Assembly: GCF_014695575.1 (NCBI RefSeq)
Contig: NZ_JACJOO010000037.1
Coordinates: 1-64,000, forward strand
Reading direction: 5' to 3'
From: Leptolyngbya sp. FACHB-8
GTDB taxonomy: Bacteria; Cyanobacteriota; Cyanobacteriia; Elainellales; Elainellaceae
DNA length: 64,000 nt
Shown here in pieces: positions 8,778-17,641 of the stretch (its first letter is position 1; each line of letters begins with the position of its first letter). The notes under the pieces are model-generated. The model searched no databases and was not told the DNA's origin. It saw nothing but the letters and a program-made list of their open reading frames with translations. A program made the position numbers and the translations under genes.

Positions 8778-10229
8778 TTAGCCCAACCACTCCAGCACCG
8801 CTTCGTCTTTGGTGTTGGTACGGCGCTCGGGGGTTTCGCGGTTGAACTTCATATGGATGGCGCGGGTCTGTTCGCCATCGGCGGCCACCGCCATGATGGG
8901 GTAGTCGATCAGGCCATCCTGGAAGGACATCTGGAAGCGGAAGGTGCCATCGGGATTGAGCTTGATGGGCTGACCTCCGATGGTAACAGTGGCATCCGGC
9001 TCAGTGGCACCGTACACAATCAGTTCGGCATCTGCTACCAACCAGAACTTGCGGGGACGAATGGGGGGAGCCGAGGCGGAGAAGCCCAGACCGTAACCCG
9101 ACATGCCAATACCCGAGAAGTTGGGTGCGCCCATGGCTCCAGGGATAGCTCCAGGAGCAGCCCCAGCCCACATACCCATACCAGATGCGAAGACGTAGGA
9201 ACTCATGGTTTCCAGTGCAGCGCCGGAAGTCATCTGGGCTGAACCGTAGAGGGCACCAGGCCCATAGGCAGCAGCTCCAGCTCCGTACTGCATTGAGCCG
9301 GCTACATGCTGGACCGACCCGGCTACATGCTGGACTGACCCGGCTACATGTTGAGCTGAGCCCGGAACATGCTGCCCCGAACCCGGTACATGCTGCATGG
9401 AACCATAGAGCGAACCTGCAACCCGTTGAGCTTCGGCGTCTTCTGCCATGCCGAAGATGCGGCTGTAGATGGCATCACTAACGGCAGATGCCTTCTGCCC
9501 AGGAGGCACCAGCTCCAGGAAAGTCTTACCACGCAGGTCTTCTTCCCAACCCACGTTGATGAACTGCTCATCCATCCAATCAGAGGGATAAACGGGTGGA
9601 ACGTGCATGGGTTCAGAGCGAGCCAGCATCAGCCAGCGGCCATCAGCGGCGATGTAGCCGATTTCCAGCAGATAGTCGCGATCGCTTACGGGCACTGGCA
9701 AATACCATTCCCGTGCTAGCTCATCGCATTCGTACTGCTGAAGGCTATGGGGTCGCTGATAGTTGGGATTGATGTCGGTGACGTCGTAGAAGCGCAGAGC
9801 CAGACGAATACCACCCTGACGGCGTAGTGCTTCCCGGTGGCTGTTGGGAACATCCCAGTAGGCATAAGCCCATTGAGGGTCGCGGGGCATCAGCACGATA
9901 CGGCTGTCACCATAACCATCAGGCAGGTCAGAGAGCGCTTCATCAACGGCAGCCAATTCGCCGCCCGTGAGATCTTGTTGACCAACGTCAAATTTTGCAG
10001 CTTCCACAGTTTCTTGAGCGGGTATTGGTTCAGAGGATGGTTCAAGGGATGGTTCAGGGGCAGAGGGAACAGGAGCAGCAGCATCTGCTGGCAGTTGCAT
10101 AGCCTGAACAATGGCTTCAATCAGCTGCTCTTTCCGCATCCGGCTATACCGAGATACTTCATATTCGCTTGCGACTCGACGCAACTGGCGCAGAGTCATC
10201 TCTTCAAGCGGTGGACGTTCTTTTGTCAT
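8778..10229 (-). CDS. DUF4912 protein with SAP/Rho-N-like N-terminus and heptad repeats
   Basis: A 483-residue protein of unknown function. Residues 1-45 (MTLRQLRRVASEYEVSRYSR and on) resemble the small helical SAP/Rho-N fold. A Pro/Glu-rich linker follows, then a DUF4912 domain (about 105-235) with LMPRDPQWAYAYWDVP and FYDVTDINP. A low-complexity zone (about 275-330) contains six copies of a 7-residue unit of the type GSxQHVxG, then a Gly/Ala/Met-rich stretch. A second beta-rich domain of the DUF4912/Ig-like kind ends the protein (PRKFWLVADAELIVYGATEP to the C-terminus). The domain is known from cyanobacteria and some other bacteria; its role is not established. There is no signal peptide. 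A HIP1-based terminator follows. Confidence 0.85.
   Translation of the reverse strand: MTKERPPLEEMTLRQLRRVASEYEVSRYSRMRKEQLIEAIVQAMQLPADAAAPVPSAPEPSLEPSSEPIPAQETVEAAKFDVGQQDLTGGELAAVDEALSDLPDGYGDSRIVLMPRDPQWAYAYWDVPNSHREALRRQGGIRLALRFYDVTDINPNYQRPHSLQQYECDELAREWYLPVPVSDRDYLLEIGYIAADGRWLMLARSEPMHVPPVYPSDWMDEQFINVGWEEDLRGKTFLELVPPGQKASAVSDAIYSRIFGMAEDAEAQRVAGSLYGSMQHVPGSGQHVPGSAQHVAGSVQHVAGSVQHVAGSMQYGAGAAAYGPGALYGSAQMTSGAALETMSSYVFASGMGMWAGAAPGAIPGAMGAPNFSGIGMSGYGLGFSASAPPIRPRKFWLVADAELIVYGATEPDATVTIGGQPIKLNPDGTFRFQMSFQDGLIDYPIMAVAADGEQTRAIHMKFNRETPERRTNTKDEAVLEWLG
9281..9404 (-). repeat. 21-bp tandem repeats inside the DUF4912 gene
   Basis: About six in-frame 21-bp units (core CGGCTACATGCTGGACTGAC on the plus strand) encode the GSxQHVxG heptads. 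The middle units are almost identical at the DNA level, indicating recent slippage or unequal exchange. Confidence 0.8.
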
Positions 10230-10444
10230 TAGATTGCATAACCTCTAAATTCACGATGAACCGGGTTCAACCACATCTGACCCTATAGAGGCCCCTGCCA
10301 GACGCTTGTCAGTGGGCAGTAGAGTTTTTGGGATCATGGGGATCACTCAGTTAGCTCCATATTGGGCAAAAACCCTCTTTTGGTCAAGAGCACAAATTGT
10401 TGTTTTCTGGCCTTTTTACGAGTTTCTGGCCTGATCTGGGATCG

Positions 10445-10520
10445 AAATATCAAGATTTCATGACATAGCGCTTCAAGGGCATTGCCGTGATCTCATGCAA
10501 ATATCAAAATTTCCTGACAT
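10445..10520. repeat. 22-bp direct repeat upstream of the DUF4912 gene
   Basis: AAATATCAAGATTTCATGAC (10445) recurs as AAATATCAAAATTTCCTGAC (10499) with two mismatches over 22 bp and a period of 54 bp, about 215-290 bp upstream of the DUF4912 start. It could be a pair of regulator sites; no known regulator is matched. Confidence 0.4.
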
Positions 10521-10558
10521 TTATTGTAACTACGGTGCTTGCGCTTGAATCAGCTACG

Positions 10559-10606
10559 GTTGTTTTTGTGAAAGCTGTGTGGAGCGCGGCTTTCATAAAA
10601 ACAACC
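10559..10606. repeat. Family E-like palindrome
   Basis: GGTTGTTTTTGTGAAAGC and GCTTTCATAAAAACAACC pair with one mismatch around a 12-nt centre. The GTTGTTTTT arm is shared with the elements at 15530 and 55855. Confidence 0.7.
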
Positions 10607-10647
10607 AGATTTTCAGCGCTTGAAAAGCACTGTAAGGAATGCAGATA

Positions 10648-10718
10648 GAATAAAACCCGAAATTTTTGTGGAAGGTGTAGCCAAGCTGCGCCTCCCACAA
10701 AAATTTCGGGTTTTATTC
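10648..10718. repeat. 71-bp palindrome (34-3-34), three mismatches
   Basis: GAATAAAACCCGAAATTTTT begins a 34-nt arm that pairs with the far arm, ending at 10718, apart from three mismatches near the apex; the loop is CAA. It has the same overall size and layout as the elements at 8383 and 13134, but an unrelated stem sequence. The gap 10230-10773 otherwise holds only the direct repeat and the E-like palindrome. Confidence 0.82.
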
Positions 10719-10773
10719 TGTGCAGGATCCTAAGCGGCAGAAATTAACCCTTCCAATGGCTTTGCGGCACCGT

Positions 10774-11490
10774 CTAGAACTGGAAGGAGCGATCCTTAAG
10801 CCAGAATCGTAAGGGAACCGCCTGACCCTGATTGCCCACCTTGATATCCACCACAAAGGGAGCCGCAGCGATCGCCCCCGCCCCGGGAGGAGCCGTAAGA
10901 GGTTGTTGCTGCGCCTCTGAAATATACTGATTAATTTCGTTCCGCTGTTCTTCCGGGATGTAATAGCGTTCCAGGTCGTAGAGAACTTGCCCCATCTGGT
11001 ACTGGCCATGCAGCGCTACCTGATTATTGGGAAGATGGGTGGGGCGATCGCGGTGAACTGCTACCGGTTGCCAGGGCTGAGGTGGTGTAGTCGTTGTGTC
11101 CTTAGGAGCTTCCAGCACGAGGTAAAAATCGGCACCTTTTAAGAACGTGGAACCGTTACGCCATTCTCTATCCTGGGCGGGTATAGCTTCATTCCAACCT
11201 GGCAGTTTAGATAGGCGGCTGGGTTCTGATATCTCGTAGCTGAGTGTTACGTAGTAGCCCCGGAACAGATCATAGGGATCGACGGGGGCAGTCTGAAGGG
11301 TGACGGTCTGCCCGGTCGTGAGGGTGTGCGTAGCCTGAACCGGAACCCATAAAATCAGCACCGATTGAAACAGCAGAGGAATCCAAAAGGCCCAGCGGGA
11401 ACGGGCAATACCACGGGGCGATCGCGACGTGAGGGCTGCTTCAGCCTGCTGATTCACGTTGGGTTGCTGAGAGGAATTCAGGTTGCTCAT
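10774..11490 (-). CDS. GDYXXLXY-domain protein
   Basis: A 238-residue protein with one membrane anchor near residues 31-50 (WAFWIPLLFQSVLILWVPVQ) and a soluble domain beyond it. The motif FRGYYVTLSYEIS is the family signature (consensus R-G-D-Y-x-x-L-x-Y; the Asp is Tyr here). Such proteins are nearly always encoded beside DUF2157 or DUF4401 membrane proteins, as here: its ATG overlaps the stop of the upstream gene by 4 bp (ATGA), so the two are translationally coupled. Function unknown; probably an accessory subunit of the multi-spanning partner. Confidence 0.86.
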   Translation of the reverse strand: MSNLNSSQQPNVNQQAEAALTSRSPRGIARSRWAFWIPLLFQSVLILWVPVQATHTLTTGQTVTLQTAPVDPYDLFRGYYVTLSYEISEPSRLSKLPGWNEAIPAQDREWRNGSTFLKGADFYLVLEAPKDTTTTPPQPWQPVAVHRDRPTHLPNNQVALHGQYQMGQVLYDLERYYIPEEQRNEINQYISEAQQQPLTAPPGAGAIAAAPFVVDIKVGNQGQAVPLRFWLKDRSFQF

Positions 11491-12962
11491 GGGATGCTTT
11501 CTTCCGAAGAACTGGGGCCCAAAACCGACGGGCGTTCAAGACTGCGTACATTGCGTTCAAACCAGAGGCCAAATAGAATCACTCCCACACCGCATAGAAC
11601 GAAGGACAGAGACTTCAGCAGCAGGCCTGTGTCGTACTCCAGCATGCGGCTCAAGATATGCAGAGCTAACAGTACCAGGCCACACCAAAACAGACCTCGA
11701 TTGGCTTCTGCTAAACCCTCGCGGATGAAGCCGATGGAGAACAGCGCCAAAATAATGTTGATGATAAAGGTGGCGACCGCCCCCAACGGTGACACTCCTA
11801 CATGCCAAATCACCAGAAACGCCAGAAACCCTAGCAGAAGCAGCATCGTTATATCAGACTGTACCAACCCCCAACGCTGTACCCGGGCTGTCGGGCGGGC
11901 CAGGTAAGCCCAGCTAGCCAGGGTGATAAGGATCAAAATCAGGATGGTCGGGTTAAGCCATAACCCATAGCCAGCCCCAAACCAATAGCTAAGTTGCAGA
12001 CCCAGGGAGGGCCGGTCGATGGTGTTGGCCCATACCCAATTAAATGAGGCCAGATAAGTGAAGGCCACAAGATAAACGATCGCCAACCCCTGTGCCAGCG
12101 ATCGAAACCAGCGGTGTTGAGGGAGTGGCTGGCGGACGACTGACCACCAAAGATAGTCATCGTAGCTCCAGAGCAACGCGGGCGGCAGGATTAGCACCAG
12201 AGTGAGCCAGAGCGCTGGGGCATCGGGAAAGCGCTCGGCCAGATCGGCAGCGGCGGTGAAGAAGGAGGTGATGAGGGCGATCGCTCCCAAAGCGAAGACG
12301 ACGCGTGATCGGGTTCGATAGGCCAACCAGGTGTACACAAACGCCGCAAATAAAGGCATCCCTTGAAACAACACCGTCAGCCCCAGTGAACCACTCCAGT
12401 TACCGGGTTCGATAAACCCTGACCAATAGCCAACTCCCAGCAACAGCATCGCCAACAGACTGAGGGACAGCAGCCGTAGCCCGAAGGCCATGGCTAATAC
12501 TCCCAAACCCCATACCAGAAATAACTGATAGGCTGCACCGCCGATGTGAAACATCTGGCTACCCAGAGCCAAGTTTGCCCCCATAAGCAGGCCACCCAAC
12601 AACAAAAAGCCGGTACCGAGGCGTTGCTGCCAACTCTGACGGCCTGGAATGACTCCCGGTCGTGTCCAGAGCCAATAACCCAGAATGTTGGCCCCCAGAA
12701 ACACAGTCAGCAGCAGGGTCAGCTTGAGGCTGCGAGGGATAGCCTGCCAGTTGGCCGCCACAAAGGTGATGACGCCTAGCCCTAGTAGGATGCTGCCCAG
12801 ACCAATCAGGGTGACAATGAAGCGATCGCGCGCTGACGTCTCTAACCGCTCAAATTGATACAGGTTCGCTAGCTGCTCATACTGGTCAGGGCTAATCAGC
12901 CCGCCCCCCTGCCATTGTTGAGCTTCCTGTCGCAGTTGCCGCCGAAACTTTTCCGATGCCAT
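11487..12962 (-). CDS. DUF2157 multi-spanning membrane protein
   Basis: A 491-residue protein. The N-terminal 50 residues are soluble (LRQEAQQWQGGGLISPDQYE), the DUF2157 signature region, followed by about a dozen hydrophobic helices starting near residue 48 (FIVTLIGLGSILLGLGVITF). The family has no known activity. It forms an operon with the GDYXXLXY gene (4-bp overlap), and the two products probably form one complex. Palindromes fill the gap upstream. Confidence 0.86.
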   Translation of the reverse strand: MASEKFRRQLRQEAQQWQGGGLISPDQYEQLANLYQFERLETSARDRFIVTLIGLGSILLGLGVITFVAANWQAIPRSLKLTLLLTVFLGANILGYWLWTRPGVIPGRQSWQQRLGTGFLLLGGLLMGANLALGSQMFHIGGAAYQLFLVWGLGVLAMAFGLRLLSLSLLAMLLLGVGYWSGFIEPGNWSGSLGLTVLFQGMPLFAAFVYTWLAYRTRSRVVFALGAIALITSFFTAAADLAERFPDAPALWLTLVLILPPALLWSYDDYLWWSVVRQPLPQHRWFRSLAQGLAIVYLVAFTYLASFNWVWANTIDRPSLGLQLSYWFGAGYGLWLNPTILILILITLASWAYLARPTARVQRWGLVQSDITMLLLLGFLAFLVIWHVGVSPLGAVATFIINIILALFSIGFIREGLAEANRGLFWCGLVLLALHILSRMLEYDTGLLLKSLSFVLCGVGVILFGLWFERNVRSLERPSVLGPSSSEESIP

Positions 12963-13133
12963 GTATTACTCCTACGCTACGCACGAGCCGTAGCTTGCTT
13001 TTATGGTGAATGGAGTTAGCTCATGTGTCGCACGGTGCTAACAAATTGCAAGGCAGAGACAGGACGGAATCTGAATTGGCTTTAATGCTGTAAAGAAACT
13101 TAAAATTTGTGACAGTTGTTTTATTGCTATTGC

Positions 13134-13204
13134 CTGGATGGTTAGGGCATGCAGAAGCAGTAAGAGCTTTGCCCCTACTGCTTCTGCATGCCCTAACCAT
13201 CCAG
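13134..13204. repeat. 71-bp palindrome with 29 perfect outer base pairs
   Basis: CTGGATGGTTAGGGCATGCA begins a 29-bp arm that is exactly repeated, inverted, ending at 13204. The 13-nt centre can pair partly, giving the same 34-3-34 frame as the elements at 8383 and 10648. Confidence 0.85.
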
Positions 13205-13229
13205 TTCAAGGCTATCAGTCCTGTTTCTG

Positions 13230-13297
13230 ACCTCAGTTCGGGATAAGCTGCAGTGCCCATTTTGGCGTGCGCAAAACGCCCTTAACCCGAACTCAGG
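13230..13297. repeat. Family D element, deleted copy
   Basis: Ends ACCTCAGTTCGGGATAAGCT and CCCGAACTCAGG enclose CATTTTGGCGTGCGCAAAACGC, in which one arm of the inner palindrome has been lost. A decayed copy of the element at 4021. Confidence 0.7.
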
Positions 13298-13309
13298 TTT
13301 TCTACAGCT

Positions 13310-13363
13310 CTGAACCCTTGTGGTCGAGGCACTACATATAGTGCCTCGACCACAAGGGTTCAG
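13310..13363. repeat. Perfect 25-bp palindrome, 4-nt loop
   Basis: CTGAACCCTTGTGGTCGAGG begins a 25-bp perfect arm; the loop is CATA. It is followed by CCTACTGAGGCTTA, which resembles a family A right end and runs into the stop codon of the coiled-coil gene at 13391. Confidence 0.85.
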
Positions 13364-13390
13364 GAGTTTGGTTTGCATTCCTACTGAGGC

Positions 13391-14107
13391 TTAACGATTG
13401 GGTTTGGGCGGCGATTGAGGAGACCTTGTGCCAGCTGATGAATTGGTTGGCTTGGCTGGAGCCGGAGTATCTGGCTGAAGCCGGTGCCGCCCGTTTCGGA
13501 CCACCCGCAGCATGTCCGTAAACTGCATTTCCAGGTCACCCAGAACGCGATCGGCGTAGAGATCGGCCCCCGATTGGATTTCAGCGCACTCAGCCATAGC
13601 TCGCTGGCGCATTTCTTCTAATTCTTGTTGGGCTTGCCGGCGCATACGCTCAATTTCCATGAGGGTTTGCTCCTGGGCCTCTTCGCATTCCTGCTGGACA
13701 CGTTGGCGAACCTGTTTGATCTCCATCTCGGCCTGACGGATTAAACCCATCTCATCAATGATTTGGGCAGCTCGTCGCTCGGCCATCTCAATAATTTCCT
13801 GGGCATACTGTTCAGCCTCTAGCAGGATCTCTTCCTTCTCTTGCAGGATTTTGCGAGCTTCCTCGAAGGCCGTAGGAAGGTTTACCTGCACCACTTCCAA
13901 CTGCTCTAGCAACTGGTCCTCGTTAACCAGCGTCCGGTTAAATAGACGCGGGCTATCGAGCAGCATTTCCTCAAGCTTTTCCAGCTCCCGTTGGATGTCG
14001 ACGCGTCCTACCCGTGTGGCATCCTCTCCCCGTGAGGTTCCACTGCTGTTGGGGCTGGCTCCATTGCGGTCTGGGGTAATGCGGTTGGAAGTGTCTTCGC
14101 GTAGCAT
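13391..14107 (-). CDS. DivIVA-like coiled-coil protein (possibly Cdv3-related)
   Basis: A 238-residue protein with no membrane segment. Residues 1-35 are polar and disordered, and about 36-80 carry [20 protein letters not shown]. Residues about 80-200 form a long coiled coil rich in Glu, Gln and Arg ([20 protein letters not shown] through [20 protein letters not shown]). The tail is Pro/Ser-rich. This architecture matches cyanobacterial DivIVA/ATP-synthase-b-like proteins, among which Cdv3 of Synechococcus takes part in cell division; the division role is inference. Its first 100 bp overlap the end of coaD in another frame. The downstream GTG codons near residue 35 would remove the overlap, but the start MLREDTS fits what I recall of relatives. 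Confidence 0.72.
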   Translation of the reverse strand: MLREDTSNRITPDRNGASPNSSGTSRGEDATRVGRVDIQRELEKLEEMLLDSPRLFNRTLVNEDQLLEQLEVVQVNLPTAFEEARKILQEKEEILLEAEQYAQEIIEMAERRAAQIIDEMGLIRQAEMEIKQVRQRVQQECEEAQEQTLMEIERMRRQAQQELEEMRQRAMAECAEIQSGADLYADRVLGDLEMQFTDMLRVVRNGRHRLQPDTPAPAKPTNSSAGTRSPQSPPKPNR

Positions 14108-14568
14108 TGGTGGATGTCTCGTGCAACGGGATGAGGGACAAGGTGATCCACTGGACCACCAAATTTGGCAATTTCTTTAACCAGACTGCTGCTCAAGAAG
14201 CTGTATTCCGTTGAGGTCGCCAGAAAAAATGTTTCAACTTCATCGGACAAAGTGCGATTCGTATGAGCCATTTGCAGCTCTTTCTCGAAGTCGGAGAGAA
14301 CACGCAAACCTCTCAACAGCACGTTAGCCTGGCGCTTTCGCGCATAGGTGATGGTCAGCCCATGGAAACTATCAACCTCGACATTCGGAAGATGGTGCGT
14401 AGATTGACGAATCTGCTCGATCCGTTGCGGAACGGGAAACAGAGGCGTTTTAGTGGGGTTGGTCATGATGACCACGATCACCTGATCAAAGAGCTTGCAC
14501 CCCCGCTCAATGATATCCAGGTGCCCGAGGGTAATCGGGTCAAAGCTACCGGGATAGATGGCAATCAC
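14008..14568 (-). CDS. coaD: Phosphopantetheine adenylyltransferase
   Basis: Transfers AMP from ATP to 4'-phosphopantetheine, the penultimate step of coenzyme A synthesis. The protein has the N-terminal [16 protein letters not shown] with the T/HxGH nucleotidyl-transferase motif, [11 protein letters not shown], and [16 protein letters not shown]. It starts with GTG. At 186 residues it is about 25 longer than usual; the extra C-terminal tail, rich in Pro, Thr and Ala, lies where the gene overlaps the next gene by 100 bp (14008-14107). Confidence 0.95.
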   Translation of the reverse strand: MIAIYPGSFDPITLGHLDIIERGCKLFDQVIVVIMTNPTKTPLFPVPQRIEQIRQSTHHLPNVEVDSFHGLTITYARKRQANVLLRGLRVLSDFEKELQMAHTNRTLSDEVETFFLATSTEYSFLSSSLVKEIAKFGGPVDHLVPHPVARDIHQCYAKTLPTALPQTAMEPAPTAVEPHGERMPHG

Positions 14569-14910
14569 GCCTTCAGCTTAGAGGGATATAAAAACGACGA
14601 AATGATTATACCGGAACGTTTTTCTTAGACCTTAAACTCTCATGTTAGGAGAAAAAAGCCTGGAACAAAACAGTAAGCCGTTATCTTAACAGGCAAATGA
14701 GCCCCTGAGGATTTTCCTTTCTATTTTCGCGTCTTTTGCAAATCCTGGGTGATATTTACTCCTGCGTCGAGTCGTTGCCCACAGGAGTGGGGGGTGGGGG
14801 CGGAGCGTCCACAAACCGGACTCAGGTTCGATACTTCCAGTAAAGGATGCGAGAATATCAGACCGTGGGGGCGATCGCCCCAATACTCTCGTGTGTGATG
14901 GAAGGAACCG
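14569..14910. other. Divergent intergenic region, coaD/rdgB
   Basis: 342 bp between two divergently transcribed genes, so it must hold both promoters; I cannot pick them with confidence. It contains a G-rich run near 14787-14807 and a HIP1-centred palindrome GGGGCGATCGCCCC near 14868. No gene or RNA is recognised. Confidence 0.5.
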
Positions 14911-15498
14911 ATGCCTAAACTGGTAGTTGCGACCGGAAACCCCGGCAAATTAAAAGAAATGCAGGCCTACCTCACTGATCCCAACTTGCCCTGGGAGTTG
15001 GTGTTGAAACCCGCTGAGATAGACGTCGAGGAAACCGGTGAAACCTTTGCTGAAAACGCGGTGTTAAAAGCGTCTCAAGTGGCACAGGCAACGGGGGAAT
15101 GGGCGATCGCGGATGACTCAGGCCTGATGGTCGATGCTTTAGGAGGCGCACCCGGAGTTTACACCGCCCGTTATGGGAAGACGACGGCTGAGGGAATTCA
15201 GCGGGTGCTGACGGAGTTAGGAGATCGCCCGGATCGGGGGGCACAGTTTGTGTGTGCGATCGCGATCGCTCGTCCCAACGGAGAAATTGCACTACAAACC
15301 GAAGGCATCTGTCGTGGGGAGATTACTCACACTCTCCAGGGTGAGGGGGGATTTGGTTATGATCCCATTTTCTTTGTGCCTGAACATGGCATGACCTTTG
15401 CCGAAATGCCTGCTGAGGTGAAGCACCCCATTAGCCATCGTGGATTAGCTTTCGCCGCCCTGTTGCCCCAATTGGATGCTTTAGCCGCAGAGGTTTAA
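14911..15498 (+). CDS. rdgB: XTP/dITP diphosphatase (non-canonical purine NTP pyrophosphatase)
   Basis: Hydrolyses XTP, ITP and dITP to the monophosphates and so keeps deaminated purines out of nucleic acids. The 195-residue Ham1/RdgB protein starts MPKLVVATGNPGKLKEMQAY and has FAENAVLKA, the substrate-pocket WAIADDSGLMVDALGGAPGV, GEITHTLQGEGGFGYDPIF and the C-terminal HPISHRG. GGAAGGA precedes the ATG. It is divergent from coaD and followed by three palindromes. Confidence 0.96.
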   Translation: MPKLVVATGNPGKLKEMQAYLTDPNLPWELVLKPAEIDVEETGETFAENAVLKASQVAQATGEWAIADDSGLMVDALGGAPGVYTARYGKTTAEGIQRVLTELGDRPDRGAQFVCAIAIARPNGEIALQTEGICRGEITHTLQGEGGFGYDPIFFVPEHGMTFAEMPAEVKHPISHRGLAFAALLPQLDALAAEV

Positions 15499-15529
15499 TC
15501 TAAGACGCGTTTTAAAGCTCGCTGGAAGC

Positions 15530-15565
15530 GTTGTTTTTCGTGCGCGAAGCGCATAAAAAAACAAC
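15530..15565. repeat. Family E palindrome, copy 1
   Basis: GTTGTTTTTCGTGCGC-GAA-GCGCATAAAAAAACAAC, nearly perfect, preceded by TTAAAGCTCGCTGGAAG. The same flank and arm occur at 55841-55900. Confidence 0.75.
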
Positions 15566-15580
15566 TTCTACAGGTTCACT

Positions 15581-15617
15581 CTGGTTGTGTGGTGTGCGAA
15601 GCACACCACACAACCAG
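15581..15617. repeat. Perfect 17-bp palindrome, GAA loop
   Basis: CTGGTTGTGTGGTGTGC and its exact complement flank GAA, giving the C-GAA-G apex common to many of the palindromes. Confidence 0.85.
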
Positions 15618-15659
15618 AAAAGGAGAGGGTGGAGGCAACGCCTCCACCCTCTCCTTTTC
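15617..15659. repeat. Perfect 20-bp palindrome, AAC loop; possible shared terminator
   Basis: GAAAAGGAGAGGGTGGAGGC pairs exactly with the far arm around AAC. It shares its first base with the preceding palindrome and ends 19 bp before the glnB stop, so it could end transcripts from both rdgB and glnB. Confidence 0.85.
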
Positions 15660-15678
15660 CTTACATGTTTGTGACGGC

Positions 15679-16105
<427 letters not shown>

Positions 16106-16415
16106 CATCTGTCCACAGACACCCCCATATTTTGCCACCCCGGCCTGTTCTACCCAACGATTTCAGCATTAAAATTCTCCAAAATCTTAGGGGTTTTTCC
16201 CGACTACACGGGTAAGGTTTACAACCCATGGTCTTCTGGTTCTAAACCTTGTGCCATAGCCCAGTCGGAGCAAGGTGGCAAGGCGATCGCTCTCGACGCG
16301 ATCGCCATTCTCCAGATATTCCCACGAAAAACCCTCTCATCCACAACAAACTCATTCTGGAGCGTCGTCAAAAAACGAGGAGAACTCTCTCTTTTCCACG
16401 CTCTTACCCATTGGC
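16106..16415. other. Gap between glnB promoter and enolase-family gene
   Basis: About 310 bp with HIP1 octamers and no recognisable gene, RNA or long palindrome. Confidence 0.5.
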
Positions 16416-17465
16416 TCACCCACCCCCTCTTACAACCCCTAACCCAGGCAAATTGCCCGGGATTAATCGCCCCTCGTGCAAAGTGGCACCTACAAAAGGA
16501 TCGTCCTTTAGATTCAGGTGGCTATCGAGATCTAAATGGGTGGCGAAGGGGCCAAGGTGGGCGGCGGCTGTGTTGCTGAGGGTGCTGTCGGAGTAGCAGC
16601 CAAACATGAGGTGAAGCCCGAAGGTTTGGGCTGTGTGAACCATGCGTAAGGCTTCGCTGAGGCCACCGGATTTCATGAGTTTGATGTTAATGCCATGGAC
16701 ACAATCGGCCAGTTTGGGAATATCTGCGCGATCAAAACAGCTTTCATCGGCAAACAGGGGTAGGGGAGATTCTCGGTAGAGTTGGGGCAGGTTGTCTTCT
16801 TGCCCAACCGGGAGAGGCTGTTCGAGATAGGTGACACCGCGATCGCACAACCAGTGGCTCATGGCGATCGCTTCCTCCAAGGTCCACCCTCCATTGGCAT
16901 CCACACTCACCTTCGCTCCGGGAGGAACTTTTTCGAGCACCGCCGTAAACATGGCCTGATCCGCATTCACTCCCGCAGGACTTCCCAGCTTGATTTTGAT
17001 GGCACGAGCATCCACGACCGCCAGCCAATCGACGAGGCGTTGCTGAGCGGCAGCCGGCGTGTTGATGCCGATGGTGACGGAGGTGGGGACGATGCGATCG
17101 CGATCCAATCCCCACAACTTCCATAGAGGCAATCCGGCTTTTTTGCCTAACCAGTCGTGCAGAGCTAGATCCAGGGCGTTACGGGCAGCAGAGGGCAGTC
17201 TGTGTTGTTGCATCAAGGCTTCGAGGGCCTGGCGTTCGTAGGGGCTGTAGCCTGCTAAATGGGGGGTGAAGGTCTGGAAGGACTGGGCGATCGCTTCTGT
17301 GGTCTGCGGTTCTCCCCTGACGGAAAAGGGGGAGGCTTCTCCCCATCCCTCAATACCATCGTGCTCCAGAATGAGCCACAGGTTAGTCGTTTCGGACGTA
17401 GTACCCCGGCTGATGGTGAGGGGCACGTGCTTGTGTACGGTAAAGGGTTCGACGCGAATATGCAT
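16416..17465 (-). CDS. Enolase-superfamily enzyme, probable dipeptide epimerase
   Basis: A 349-residue member of the mandelate racemase/muconate-lactonising-enzyme branch. Catalytic features: KxK (Lys157, Lys159), metal ligands Asp189 (SVDANGGW), Glu215 (YLEQPLP) and Asp240 (ADESCF), and the opposing Lys265 (NIKLMKSGG). The two-base Lys/Lys arrangement and overall pattern match L-Ala-D/L-Glu-type dipeptide epimerases, which recycle murein peptides; o-succinylbenzoate synthase (MenC) is the main alternative. It stands alone, with no peptidase gene next to it. Confidence 0.8.
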   Translation of the reverse strand: MHIRVEPFTVHKHVPLTISRGTTSETTNLWLILEHDGIEGWGEASPFSVRGEPQTTEAIAQSFQTFTPHLAGYSPYERQALEALMQQHRLPSAARNALDLALHDWLGKKAGLPLWKLWGLDRDRIVPTSVTIGINTPAAAQQRLVDWLAVVDARAIKIKLGSPAGVNADQAMFTAVLEKVPPGAKVSVDANGGWTLEEAIAMSHWLCDRGVTYLEQPLPVGQEDNLPQLYRESPLPLFADESCFDRADIPKLADCVHGINIKLMKSGGLSEALRMVHTAQTFGLHLMFGCYSDSTLSNTAAAHLGPFATHLDLDSHLNLKDDPFVGATLHEGRLIPGNLPGLGVVRGGG

Positions 17466-17562
17466 GAAGCAGCATGGGGAAAATCATTGCTTCTATTCTT
17501 ACGTTCATTGGGCTTGTGGCAAGGGGAGAGCTTCGCCGCACAACAATTTACGCAGAAAGTCT

Positions 17563-17596
17563 AAAAGAGAGGTGGGGCAAAGCCCTACCTCTCTTT
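17563..17596. repeat. Palindrome, AAA loop
   Basis: AAAGAGAGGTGGGGC and GCCCTACCTCTCTTT pair with one mismatch around AAA, 46 bp after the stop of the gene at 17642. Confidence 0.7.
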
Positions 17597-17641
17597 GGTA
17601 CAAGCTATCTAGTGATAGCTATAGATCACTTTGAAGTGAGA

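Noticed and set aside
14787-14807. G-rich run as a G-quadruplex
   Set aside because: The G tracts are uneven and there is no second line of support.
16416-17465. Enolase-superfamily gene as menC (o-succinylbenzoate synthase)
   Set aside because: Not excluded, but the double-Lys motif and residue pattern fit dipeptide epimerases better and no other men gene is nearby.
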